Shown: positions 33,762 through 41,431, counted from the stretch's first letter. The stretch is DNA of 64,000 bases from CAZPNX01 sp964518765 (GCA_964518765.1 CAZFJC010000003.1:62001-126000), one strand, 5' to 3'. Made by a program: numbers and translations. Notes: a model not told the origin generated them from the sequence alone.

Positions 33762-33838
33762 GATAAATAATTTACAGCGACATCTGGCCCACAAGGCCTG
33801 AAAGAGGCGGAAAGAGCCGTGATAATGAACGGCAATGG

Positions 33839-33854
33839 TGTTTCACGTGAAACA
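33839..33854. promoter_or_regulatory. parS centromere site 1
   Basis: TGTTTCACGTGAAACA is a perfect 16-bp palindrome and matches the conserved bacterial parS consensus bound by ParB. It lies in the spacer before the 33978 gene, about 24 kb from oriC. Between copy C and this gene nothing else is recognisable. Confidence 0.92.
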
Positions 33855-33977
33855 GCGACCGAAGGCGGCATCATATACCCCCGGCGGTTAACCGGGGGTA
33901 AAAAACCGGAACCAGGGAGAGGGAAAAGGCATCTAACTCTATACCAAGAGAAAAAATTTTTTCAGGAGGAGAACACC

Positions 33978-34460
33978 ATGAGGGCAACCCCCATCCTAGC
34001 CATCACCTTGGTCTTGGCATTGACGGCCCTCCCGGCAGCGGCGCAGGAGCCGGACAGCCTCAATTTAAAGAACGAAATCAAGGTCAAAAATCAGGGCGAG
34101 GGCCAGCAGCTGAGGATCAGGACCGAGGAGCAGATCCAAACGGGCAAGCCGGAGGAGGCTGGCGAAGGGAACAAGATCCGCAACCGCAACGAGAACGAGG
34201 ATGACAAGCTGAGGATCCGTACCGAGGAGGGTGACAAGGCCAAGGGCCAGGCCATCCAAACCAGGTTCCGGGATGAGAACGGGGACGGGATACCTGACTC
34301 CACCCAGGCCAAGAAAAAGGAGAGGAACCGCCACCGGGTTCGCCATCAGGAGAACAAGCAGGACGGCAGCGCCAATGGTAACATGACTCCCCAGGGGGCG
34401 GCCACCGGCGGCCGAAAGAGGCAGGGCAGCGGGCAAAGTTCAGGATCGGGCCGGCCGTAG
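33978..34460 (+). CDS. Secreted, highly charged low-complexity protein
   Basis: The 160-residue protein has a clear signal peptide (cleavage near LPAAAQEP) and a mature part dominated by Glu, Lys, Arg, Asn and Gln. A motif LRIRTEE occurs twice (about residues 45 and 77), and DENGDGIPD near residue 100 resembles the calcium-binding DxNxDGxxD loop of EF-hand-like or thrombospondin type 3 repeats. The C-terminus is Gly/Ser/Gln rich. AGGAGG before ATG 33978 fixes the start; an upstream open extension crosses the parS site. No family recognised; it may be an intrinsically disordered periplasmic or extracellular protein. A strong terminator follows. Confidence 0.8.
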   Translation: MRATPILAITLVLALTALPAAAQEPDSLNLKNEIKVKNQGEGQQLRIRTEEQIQTGKPEEAGEGNKIRNRNENEDDKLRIRTEEGDKAKGQAIQTRFRDENGDGIPDSTQAKKKERNRHRVRHQENKQDGSANGNMTPQGAATGGRKRQGSGQSSGSGRP

Positions 34461-34481
34461 CCAATCAGACATGATATATGG

Positions 34482-34510
34482 AGCGGAACGAGAAGCGTTC
34501 CGCTTCTTTT
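34482..34510 (+). terminator. Rho-independent terminator
   Basis: A nine-pair stem (34482-34490 with 34496-34504) is followed by TCTTTT, 21 bases after the charged secreted protein gene. Confidence 0.85.
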
Positions 34511-34518
34511 CTAACAAT

Positions 34519-35616
34519 ATGAAAAAATCGGTTCTCAACCTGGCGGCTTTGCTTTTCGGCCAGGCCCTGGCCTATGGGGCGGCCTCGGGCGGCTTGGGGC
34601 TACTGGCCGAATACGACAGCAACGTATTCGGCGACTATTGGGGCGGCGGCAGTTTAAATGCCGCCGCCTATCTGGACCTGAGCTTCGATGCCGATCTGGG
34701 ATTAGGCGGCCTGGCCTTGGGGGCGGATTACAAGGGGGATTTCAGCACCTACCTGCAGTACCGGGACATGGACCAGAGCGACCATGACCTGCGCCTGCTG
34801 ATCTGGGGTTCGGCAGGAAAAGAGGGCTATCTGGCCTTGGGCGGGGGAATGGAATACGGGGCCAACGGCCAGGGGAGGTTGTATTATGATAATCGATATG
34901 CCTATGGAGTGGCCGAAGGCAAAGTGTATTTCTGGCCGTCTTTCCTGATGAGGTTCTCGGCCCAGGCAGGCCCCCAAACATACCCCCACCTGCCTAAGTA
35001 CGATTGCGATCGGTTCTGCGGAGAGTTCTCCGCCAGCCTTTTCCTCCCCTCCCGCACCTCGGTAACGGCCGGCGGCCAGGCCAGGAGGTTCGGGTACAGC
35101 CCGGGGGCGGACAGCCTCGAGGTCCCCAAAACCGTCTATCATGTCGAGCCCGGAATCAGGATGACCCAGGCCTTGGCAGGAAATCTGGGCATATCGGTGG
35201 AATACTTCGGGCTTATCAACAAGGTTTCAACAGCTTCCTCACTGTACAGCCCCGACACCCTGCTGATACAGGTGGAGGACTATTCGGATTACCGGGGAGG
35301 GACCGCCGGGGCCAAACTGACGGCCAGGTTGGGCCGGGCCACGGCCTCGGCCGGCGCCGGCTACCGGTTCCTTGGCTACACCTGGCTCAGGGCCTTCGAG
35401 CTGCCGCCGTCCGAGACCTCCAGCCTGGCCGGGCGCCGGCCGACCGGCTCTTTACGTCGGGATCGGGCGGCGAATTTCCGGCTGGAGGCCAATCTTTCCC
35501 TGTCGCCCTCGGTGGGGGCCAGGGCCGCCCTGGAATATCAGGACCATTGGTCCAACGATCCCCTCTTCGACTATTATCGAACCATCCTGAGCCTTGGCTT
35601 GGAATACGATTTCTGA
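34519..35616 (+). CDS. Predicted outer-membrane beta-barrel protein
   Basis: The 365-residue protein has a signal peptide (MKKSVLNLAALLFGQALA) and a Gly/Tyr/Leu-rich mature region with alternating strand patterns (GLGLLAEYDSNVFGDYWGGG, LGLGGLALGADYKGDF) ending in SLGLEYDF, a typical terminal OMP strand with C-terminal phenylalanine. It is probably an outer-membrane barrel; no specific family is recognised. The start ATG 34519 lies only eight bases beyond the upstream terminator and lacks a ribosome-binding site; an alternative start at 34471 lies before the hairpin. The gene ends 26 bases before the parS palindrome. Confidence 0.7.
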   Translation: MKKSVLNLAALLFGQALAYGAASGGLGLLAEYDSNVFGDYWGGGSLNAAAYLDLSFDADLGLGGLALGADYKGDFSTYLQYRDMDQSDHDLRLLIWGSAGKEGYLALGGGMEYGANGQGRLYYDNRYAYGVAEGKVYFWPSFLMRFSAQAGPQTYPHLPKYDCDRFCGEFSASLFLPSRTSVTAGGQARRFGYSPGADSLEVPKTVYHVEPGIRMTQALAGNLGISVEYFGLINKVSTASSLYSPDTLLIQVEDYSDYRGGTAGAKLTARLGRATASAGAGYRFLGYTWLRAFELPPSETSSLAGRRPTGSLRRDRAANFRLEANLSLSPSVGARAALEYQDHWSNDPLFDYYRTILSLGLEYDF

Positions 35617-35642
35617 GCCCAGGCTTGGCGGTACGCACTTCC

Positions 35643-35674
35643 GGCCCGGATGTTTCACGTGAAACATCCGGGCC
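35643..35674. promoter_or_regulatory. parS centromere site 2 inside a 32-bp perfect palindrome
   Basis: The 16-bp parS sequence TGTTTCACGTGAAACA (35651-35666) is extended on both sides by eight matching bases, GGCCCGGA on the left, making a perfect 32-bp palindrome. It stands where a terminator for the upstream barrel gene would be expected and is followed by CTCTGTTT. It may serve both ParB binding and transcription termination. Confidence 0.92.
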
Positions 35675-35771
35675 TCTGTTTCAACCGATAGGCGTTTTCC
35701 ACTTGACGCGGGCCGCCGCTTCGTGGTTTAATAATATGCCATCCCCATCAATAGCGCGAAAGGACGCAAGC

Positions 35772-37004
35772 ATGTCCAAGAGGATCCTACCCCTCGTCTT
35801 CATATTCTTCTGTACCAGCGTGGCCTGGGTGATCCTGGGCGGGGCCAACCTGGGACGGACCTATTCCCAGGACTCCAAGCTCAAGCAGAAGGTGGGCCAG
35901 CTCTGGGGCACGGTCCAGCGCCAGGAGGCCCCGCAGGTCTACTACCAGGTCAAGACCAAGCGCCAGGTGCAGCGGGTGGTGGACGATAAGACGGTGGTCG
36001 AGGAGGTGGACGACATCGCCAGCCATTACCTGATACCGGACAGCAACGACATCTCGGTAGGCCTCAAGTTAGACTATAGGCGCAAGGGGCTGCTGTGGTA
36101 TTCGACCTATGCCGTGGACTTCGACGGCCGGTACCGGGTGGTAAACACCACTTCGGCCGCCAGGGATATCTGGTTCGAATACCATTTCCCCGCCTCCCAG
36201 GGGGTGTATGACAACTTCGCGGTGACGGTGGAAGGGCAGAAGCTCCGCGACCTTGACACCCGCGACGGCAAGCTCTTCGTCAGATTGCCGCTCGATCCCG
36301 GCCAGGGCAGGACGGTCCGGGTCTCCTACCGCTCCCAGGGCATGGACGAGTGGTGGTACTCCTTTGGCCAGGACGTCTCCCAGATCCGCAACTTCCGGCT
36401 GACAGCCGCCACCGATTTCGAACAGGTGGACTTCCCGGACAACGGCATCTCCCCCACCTCAAAAACCAAGTCGGGAAAGGGATGGCGTCTGGAGTGGCTC
36501 TACCGAGACCTGGTCTCGGGCATCCAGATAGGAATCGCCATGCCGCGGAGGCTTAACCCCGGCCCCTTCGTGGGCAAGGTCAGCTTCTTCGCCCCGGTGT
36601 CGCTGTTCCTCTTCCTTTTCCTGATGTTCATCATCACCGCCATCCGCGGGGTGCGCCTCCATCCCATGAACTACTTCTTTGTCTGCGCCGCCTTCTTCGC
36701 CTTCCATCTGCTGTTGGCCTACCTGGTGGACCACCTCGACCTCCACCTGTCGTTTGCCATCGCCTCGGCCGTCTCGGTGCTGCTGGTGGTCAGCTATATG
36801 CGGCTGGTGAGCGGAACGCGCTTCGCCTTGGTGGAGGTCGGCCTGTCCCAGCTCTTCTACCTGGTGGTCTTCTCCTACACCTTCTTTCTGGAGGGGTACA
36901 CCGGCCTGGCGGTGACCATCGCCTGCGTGCTCACCCTGTTCGTGCTGATGCAGGCCACCGGCCGGCTGGATTGGGAACGGCTGTGGGCGGAGAAGGGGCG
37001 CTAA
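35772..37004 (+). CDS. CreD-like inner membrane protein
   Basis: The 410-residue protein has an N-terminal membrane helix (about 5-24), a large periplasmic region and a C-terminal cluster of about five membrane helices. The segment RGVRLHPMNYFFVCAAFFAF followed by helices and the end GRLDWERLW is characteristic of the CreD (inner membrane protein CreD) family. CreD responds to CreBC signalling and beta-lactam stress in enterobacteria, but its molecular activity is unknown and no creBC genes are here. ATG 35772 has AAAGGA upstream; the frame opens much earlier only because it crosses the barrel gene in another phase. Confidence 0.78.
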   Translation: MSKRILPLVFIFFCTSVAWVILGGANLGRTYSQDSKLKQKVGQLWGTVQRQEAPQVYYQVKTKRQVQRVVDDKTVVEEVDDIASHYLIPDSNDISVGLKLDYRRKGLLWYSTYAVDFDGRYRVVNTTSAARDIWFEYHFPASQGVYDNFAVTVEGQKLRDLDTRDGKLFVRLPLDPGQGRTVRVSYRSQGMDEWWYSFGQDVSQIRNFRLTAATDFEQVDFPDNGISPTSKTKSGKGWRLEWLYRDLVSGIQIGIAMPRRLNPGPFVGKVSFFAPVSLFLFLFLMFIITAIRGVRLHPMNYFFVCAAFFAFHLLLAYLVDHLDLHLSFAIASAVSVLLVVSYMRLVSGTRFALVEVGLSQLFYLVVFSYTFFLEGYTGLAVTIACVLTLFVLMQATGRLDWERLWAEKGR

Positions 37005-37014
37005 AAATACAGTG

Positions 37015-37173
37015 GGATATCCTAATATTCAAGGAAATTATGGGCCGGCGTCTTCCCCGGCCTACTTGACTTTGCGCCACCATCGGAAATTCGCCCCCGG
37101 AGCAGTATTGTCGAGCCTGGCCGGGAGGGTCTAGGGGCGCAGGAGATGGCCGGCCTGAAAAGACAGGGGCGAC
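37015..37173. mobile_element. Dispersed MITE-like element, copy D
   Basis: This 159-bp copy keeps the core (CCCCCGGAGCAGTATTGTCG, GCCTGGCCGGGAGGGTCTAG) and the inner AAGG/CCTGAAA ends but is GC-enriched and its outer termini no longer pair. No flanking direct repeat is evident. It lies ten bases after the CreD-like gene. Confidence 0.78.
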
Positions 37174-37178
37174 GAATA

Positions 37179-37202
37179 ATATATAGTACAAATACTATAT
37201 AT
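37179..37202. promoter_or_regulatory. AT palindrome abutting a start codon
   Basis: ATATATAGTA, CAAA and TACTATATAT form a perfect ten-pair inverted repeat ending three bases before the ATG of the DUF4846 gene, where a ribosome-binding site would normally be. Confidence 0.5.
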
Positions 37203-37205
37203 AAT

Positions 37206-37937
37206 ATGCATGGCATCGCTCTGATTGTAATCCTGCTGGCGGCCTCCGCTGCACCGGCCCGGCCCGCCCCAAGGAGGGCCTCGGACATCCCCCCGCCCCA
37301 AGGGTGCCTCCGGGAAACCCTGGCGTCCGGCTCCTACGCCGCCTGGCTCAGGGACATGCCGCTCAAGCCGGACAACGTCATCCTCTCCCATGCCGGCGAC
37401 ACGGTTTCCCCGGGCTTCTACCGGGTGCTGGCGGTTTTGGGCCTGCCCCTTATGTTCGGCGACGATCTGGAGCAGTGCGCCGACTGGTGCTTCAGGCTGT
37501 GGGCCGAGTATCATCGGGAGTCAGACAAGCTAGACAGGCTGTATCTTTTCAACTATGGCGGCCGGCGTAAGCCATTCTCCAGGAGCGGTAAAACGTTTCC
37601 GGGATTTTTAAAATGGGCCATGGCCAACGCCAACAGCCACTCGCTGAAAAGGGGTTGCGCCGTCATAGACACCCCGGCCCTAATGCCGGGAGACATGCTG
37701 GTGCAGAATCGAGACGGAGGCATCGGCCATGTCTCGGTGGTGGTCGACGCCTGCCGGGATTCGTCCGGCAAAAGGTTCTATCTATTCGGCTACGGGTTCA
37801 TGCCGGCCCAGGAGTTCCACCTGGAGGAAGCCGATCCGGAACTTGGCCGGGGCGGATGGTTTTCGCTCGAAGGCTACCTGGAGTACCTGAAGCGGCACTT
37901 CGATTACGGGCAGCCGGCCTTCCGGCGATTCGAGTAA
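37206..37937 (+). CDS. DUF4846 domain-containing secreted protein
   Basis: The 243-residue protein has an N-terminal signal peptide (ALIVILLAASAAPARP). Conserved blocks YLFNYGGRRKPFSRSGKTF, MANANSHSLKRGCAVID, MLVQNRDGGIGHVSVVVDAC and FGYGFMPAQEFH match the DUF4846 family, found in Bacteroidetes and other Gram-negatives and without a known activity. GHVSVVVD and the preceding cysteine recall NlpC/P60-like papain folds, which is only an idea. The start ATG 37206 has no clear ribosome-binding site and an AT palindrome instead. Confidence 0.85.
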   Translation: MHGIALIVILLAASAAPARPAPRRASDIPPPQGCLRETLASGSYAAWLRDMPLKPDNVILSHAGDTVSPGFYRVLAVLGLPLMFGDDLEQCADWCFRLWAEYHRESDKLDRLYLFNYGGRRKPFSRSGKTFPGFLKWAMANANSHSLKRGCAVIDTPALMPGDMLVQNRDGGIGHVSVVVDACRDSSGKRFYLFGYGFMPAQEFHLEEADPELGRGGWFSLEGYLEYLKRHFDYGQPAFRRFE

Positions 37938-37954
37938 CTCTCGGGGAAAAATCT

Positions 37955-38497
37955 ATGGGACAGATGTTGGGCGGCGGCAACAGCCGCTTTCTCAGGCAAT
38001 GGGCGGCGGTTATATTCGGCGCGGCCGGCCTGGCCCTGGCCGCCCTGCTGGTGGTCATGCCCCGCTATCATCTGCAGCAGCAGGCCATGTCCCTGGCCGA
38101 GGAGGCCGCGGTCAAAAGCAACATGAAGGTCCTCCAGGTAAACCTGGAGCAGTTCATGGCCGAAGACGGCCGGGGCTACCCGGCCCGGCTGCTGGGGGCC
38201 CGGCCGGACGACGAGGACCCGATGCTGGCCGGATTGGCCCTCCAGCTTCAGAGGATGCAGAACCCAATCGACCGGGGAGCCCCGGCCCTGGCTCAAGCCT
38301 GGAGGGCGCCGCCTTTTTGGGAGCTCTACCAGCCGGGCCAGGTGATCTATGTACCTTTGGGGGTGGAGGAGGGCAGGGCCCGCGGCTACGCCATCTACGG
38401 CATAGGTCGCGACAGGCCCCTGGCCACGGTGTTGGCAAGAAGGCCGGAGCCCTTGCGCCCAGCCGGAGAGCCGCCGGTTTCAGAAATTGAACGCTGA
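37955..38497 (+). CDS. Single-pass membrane protein, hypothetical
   Basis: The 180-residue protein has one hydrophobic helix (about residues 17-38) followed by an amphipathic helix and a soluble domain. The pattern, a helix followed by AEEAAVKSNMKVLQVNLEQFMAEDGRGYPARL, resembles type II pseudopilins or type IV pilin-like proteins that lack the GFTLIE prepilin motif. The end (GYAIYGIGRDRPL) also fits secretion pseudopilins. No pilus genes are nearby, so the resemblance is inference. GGGGA precedes ATG 37955, 17 bases after the DUF4846 gene. Confidence 0.65.
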   Translation: MGQMLGGGNSRFLRQWAAVIFGAAGLALAALLVVMPRYHLQQQAMSLAEEAAVKSNMKVLQVNLEQFMAEDGRGYPARLLGARPDDEDPMLAGLALQLQRMQNPIDRGAPALAQAWRAPPFWELYQPGQVIYVPLGVEEGRARGYAIYGIGRDRPLATVLARRPEPLRPAGEPPVSEIER

Positions 38498-38508
38498 CCT
38501 CCTGAGCC

Positions 38509-39120
38509 ATGGCTTTTCATGCGCGAGGGCAATTCCTGCGCGGTTTTATCCCCTACGCGGCCGTGATGGCCGGGCTGTACGGCCTGAAAAGCGGCTGGGC
38601 GGCGTTGCTTCTGTATCATGCCGGCATGGCGGCCTGGCTGGCGGCCAGCGGGTATCGCTCCGAAAAGCTGGCATGGGGCGGCTGGAAAAAGGCTTGTATC
38701 TTCGCAGCCGGGGGGCTGGCCGCCGGGCCGGCGCTGGTCCTCATCTGGCCGATGGCCAAACTCCCCGAGGCGGAGATGGGCGGCCTTCTCACAGGCTTCG
38801 GCCTCGGAGGCTGGCCCCTGGCCGTTTTTGCCGTCTACTACTCGACCGTCCACCCCCTGCTGGAGGAGTCCTTCTGGCGCTTTCGTCTGGCGGCTCCGGC
38901 CATGGGGTGGGCTGAGGACTCGATGTTCGCCGGCTACCACCTGCTGGTTCTCCGATTCTTCCTCAAGCCAGTTTTTCTGCCCTTGGTTTTTCTGGCGCTG
39001 CTTTTTTCCGGGGCGGCCTGGAGGAGGATCATCCGCAGCGACGGGAAAACCGAGGCTCTTTTGTCGCATGCCGCCGGGGATGCGGCCACCATGGCGGCCG
39101 TCTTCCTTTTGATGAGCTGA
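38509..39120 (+). CDS. CPBP family intramembrane metalloprotease
   Basis: The 203-residue protein is hydrophobic throughout with about six membrane helices. The CPBP/Rce1 motifs occur in order: EExxxR in PLLEESFWRF (about residue 123), FxxxH in MFAGYHLLVL and HxxxD in LLSHAAGDAA. These form the presumed active site of intramembrane proteases involved in prenyl-protein processing or bacteriocin self-protection. The substrate is unknown. It follows the pseudopilin-like gene by 11 bases. Confidence 0.8.
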   Translation: MAFHARGQFLRGFIPYAAVMAGLYGLKSGWAALLLYHAGMAAWLAASGYRSEKLAWGGWKKACIFAAGGLAAGPALVLIWPMAKLPEAEMGGLLTGFGLGGWPLAVFAVYYSTVHPLLEESFWRFRLAAPAMGWAEDSMFAGYHLLVLRFFLKPVFLPLVFLALLFSGAAWRRIIRSDGKTEALLSHAAGDAATMAAVFLLMS

Positions 39121-39193
39121 AGGATAGATAAACCGCAAGGGGCGCGGAATCTGCCTTCCATAAGGTAAATCACATTGAATCTTGGAGGGAAAT

Positions 39194-39436
39194 ATGGGAG
39201 AGACCTACGAGGAGATCAAGACCACCGGCGAGGAGCTGCTGGCCAAGGTCAAGGAACTCCTGCGCCAGGGAAACATCCGCCGCATCGCCATCAAGGACAA
39301 GGACGGCAAGGAAATGATGTCCTTCCCCCTGACGGTGGGGGTCCTGGGCGCGGTGCTGGCGCCGACCCTGGCGGCCATCGGTGCGGTGGCGGCGCTGGTG
39401 ACCGACTGCACCATCGTCGTCGAGCGCCGGGAATAG
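39194..39436 (+). CDS. DUF4342 domain-containing small protein
   Basis: The 80-residue protein has an N-terminal helix ending in ELLRQGNIRRIAIKD and a conserved GKEMMSFPLTVGVLGAVLAPTLAAIG segment that fits DUF4342, a small family with a probable membrane-associated glycine/alanine helix. Function is unknown. A strong ribosome-binding site (TTGGAGGGA) precedes ATG 39194. Confidence 0.85.
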   Translation: MGETYEEIKTTGEELLAKVKELLRQGNIRRIAIKDKDGKEMMSFPLTVGVLGAVLAPTLAAIGAVAALVTDCTIVVERRE

Positions 39437-39511
39437 ACTTTGGGAGGCCGCAGGTAATAAAGAGACCTTAAAGGGAGTCGAGGCCGGAGGTCAACAAGGC
39501 GACGTTTTTTG

Positions 39512-39540
39512 TTGATTTCGCTAGAGAGTTGCGATAAAAT
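39512..39540 (+). promoter_or_regulatory. Candidate promoter of ilvE
   Basis: TTGATT (39512-39517) and TAAAAT (39535-39540) are 17 bases apart, 26 bases before the ilvE start. Confidence 0.6.
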
Positions 39541-39566
39541 AGAAAGGAACGATACTTGAGGTCGAA

Positions 39567-40637
39567 ATGAACATCAAGAAGACCCTCCTTCCACCGGAGA
39601 AGCTAAAGCCCCTTTACGCCGACGCCCTCAAGCTGCCCTTTGGCCGTACCTTCACCGATTATATGTTCACCATGGAGTACCACCGGGGACGCGGCTGGCA
39701 CGACCCAGAGATCAGGCCCTACGCTCCTTTCCCCCTGGACCCAGCCTCCAACGTCCTCCACTACGGCCAGGAGGTCTTCGAGGGCATGAAGGCCTACAAG
39801 TCGGAGGCTGGCGACATCCTTATGTTCCGTCCCAGGGACAACGCCAAGCGCTTCAACCTCTCCCTGCGGAGGATGTCCATGCCGGAGATCCCCGAGGAGG
39901 ATTTCCTGCAGGCCCTGTGCGAGCTCATCAAGCTGGAGGAGCGATGGATCCCCTCGGCCGTCGGCTCTTCATTATATATCAGGCCGGCGGCGGTGAGCAC
40001 CGAGGCCGCCCTGGGCGTTAAGCCGGCCGACAGCTACCTTTTCTTCATCATCCTCTCGCCCTCGGGCCCCTACTTCGCCGAGGGATTCAATCCGGTGGGG
40101 CTCTGGGTCAGCGACTCCTACACCCGGGCGGCGGTGGGCGGCACCGGCGAGGCCAAGACCGGGGGCAACTATGCCGGCACCCTGCTAGCCTCGAGGATAG
40201 CCAAGGAAAAGGGCTTCAGCCAGGTGCTTTGGCTGGATGCGCTGGAGCATAAGTTCATCGAGGAAGTGGGGGCTATGAACATCTTCTTCGTCGTCGAGGG
40301 CAAGTTGGTCACGCCCAAGCTGACCGGCAGCATCCTCCAGGGCATCACCCGGAAGTCGATATTGCAGATATCCAAGGATCTGGGCATCGAAGCCGAGGAG
40401 CGAAGTCTATCCATCGAAGAGGTGATCGAAGGCATTAAATCCGGAAAGGTGACCGAGTGCTTTGGGGCGGGCACGGCGGCGGTGGTCAGCCCAGTGGGCA
40501 AGATCGGCTACAAGGAGGAGGTCTACACCATTTCCGAGAAAGCCGGCCCCTGGTCGCAAAAGATATTCGACTCTCTGACCGGCATCCAGTACGGCAAGAG
40601 GCCGGATAAGTACGGTTGGGTTTATAAGGTAAAATAA
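39567..40637 (+). CDS. ilvE: Branched-chain amino acid aminotransferase
   Basis: The 356-residue class IV PLP enzyme performs the last step of valine, leucine and isoleucine synthesis or the first of their breakdown. Diagnostic segments are LHYGQEVFEGMKAYK, FRPRDNAKRFNLSLRRM, the PLP-lysine region AKTGGNYAGTLLA (about residue 199), LWLDALEHKFIEEVGAMNIFFV and FGAGTAAVVSPVG. The length fits the long, BCAT/type II group. It is a single-gene unit with its own promoter and terminator. Confidence 0.95.
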   Translation: MNIKKTLLPPEKLKPLYADALKLPFGRTFTDYMFTMEYHRGRGWHDPEIRPYAPFPLDPASNVLHYGQEVFEGMKAYKSEAGDILMFRPRDNAKRFNLSLRRMSMPEIPEEDFLQALCELIKLEERWIPSAVGSSLYIRPAAVSTEAALGVKPADSYLFFIILSPSGPYFAEGFNPVGLWVSDSYTRAAVGGTGEAKTGGNYAGTLLASRIAKEKGFSQVLWLDALEHKFIEEVGAMNIFFVVEGKLVTPKLTGSILQGITRKSILQISKDLGIEAEERSLSIEEVIEGIKSGKVTECFGAGTAAVVSPVGKIGYKEEVYTISEKAGPWSQKIFDSLTGIQYGKRPDKYGWVYKVK

Positions 40638-40645
40638 TGAGAAAG

Positions 40646-40677
40646 TCAACCCCCTTCTTGCGAGGGGGTTGATTGTT
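40646..40677 (+). terminator. Rho-independent terminator after ilvE
   Basis: A perfect ten-pair stem (40646-40655 with 40663-40672) is followed by TTGTT. Confidence 0.85.
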
Positions 40678-40696
40678 AAAATGCATCTATGTTATC

Positions 40697-40715
40697 ATAC
40701 CGACCGAAGGTTTAT
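40697..40715. promoter_or_regulatory. Candidate operator of the first TetR-type gene
   Basis: ATACCGACCGAAGGTTTAT is an imperfect inverted repeat just before the tetR gene at 40728. CATACCGACCG matches ten of eleven bases in the operator of the second paralogue on its opposite strand. Confidence 0.55.
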
Positions 40716-40727
40716 GGGGATAATAAG

Positions 40728-41378
40728 ATGAGGATAGCTAAGGACGGTGAGGTCAGAAAACAAGAGCTCATTGACGCAGCCCTTGATCTTTTTGCCGACA
40801 AGGGCTATGACAATACTTCGATAAATGATATCATCGACAAGGTTGGGGTAACCAAAGGCGCCTTCTACTACTACTTCAAGTCCAAGGAGCAGGTGCTGGA
40901 TGAGATAGTGGAGAAATTCAACGAGTACGACGCCCGGATCTTCCGCGAGGTGATGGCCGAAGAAGCCACGGCGGTCGAGAAGCTGGTCAATATGAACATC
41001 CGTGGCATGCAGTTCATCAAGGACAACCCGGAGCTGGCCCGAAAATCCTGGCAGGCCATCACCAGCGTGGGAAACACCAAGATAAAACACAAACATGGCG
41101 AGAGGACCCATAAACTGTTCATGCCCATTTTATCAGAACTGGTAAATCAAGGCATCAAGGAAGGTGTCTTTGACGTGCCTGTGCCCGAGGAGACCGTCGG
41201 CCTGCTGTTAAACATGTACATTTCCCTCTGTTATCGGATGACGAGGCACTGCTCCGGAACCGCCAAGGAGTGCAAAGATGATTTGGGTAAGTATTTGCTT
41301 TTTTACCAGGATGCTTTGGAGAAATTATTCGGATTAAAGAAAGGCAGCCTTCAGATAATAGAGAGGTTACAAGTTTAA
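40728..41378 (+). CDS. TetR/AcrR family transcriptional regulator
   Basis: The 216-residue protein has an N-terminal TetR helix-turn-helix (ALDLFADKGYDNTSINDIIDKVGVTKGAFYYYFKSKEQVLDEI, about residues 14-57) and a helical ligand-binding domain. ATG 40728 was chosen because it gives the domain a normal start, matching the paralogue at 41524. The inverted repeat directly upstream suggests autoregulation. Its own terminator separates it from the second regulator, so the two are independent transcripts of an ancient tandem duplication. The ligand is unknown. Confidence 0.9.
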   Translation: MRIAKDGEVRKQELIDAALDLFADKGYDNTSINDIIDKVGVTKGAFYYYFKSKEQVLDEIVEKFNEYDARIFREVMAEEATAVEKLVNMNIRGMQFIKDNPELARKSWQAITSVGNTKIKHKHGERTHKLFMPILSELVNQGIKEGVFDVPVPEETVGLLLNMYISLCYRMTRHCSGTAKECKDDLGKYLLFYQDALEKLFGLKKGSLQIIERLQV

Positions 41379-41397
41379 CTCATTGACGTTAAAAGCT

Positions 41398-41431
41398 TTG
41401 GGCGCACCACAGAGTGCGCCCAACTTTTTTT
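41398..41431 (+). terminator. Strong rho-independent terminator
   Basis: A perfect ten-pair stem (41398-41407 with 41414-41423) is followed by C and seven Ts. Confidence 0.92.

Noticed and set aside
35452..35667. A frame starting MFHVKH on the minus strand at the second parS.
   Set aside because: This peptide arises from reading parS itself; the rest is antisense to the barrel gene.
35004..37004. A 666-residue protein ending as the CreD-like gene.
   Set aside because: The first half runs out of phase through the barrel gene and across parS2; the real start is near 35772.
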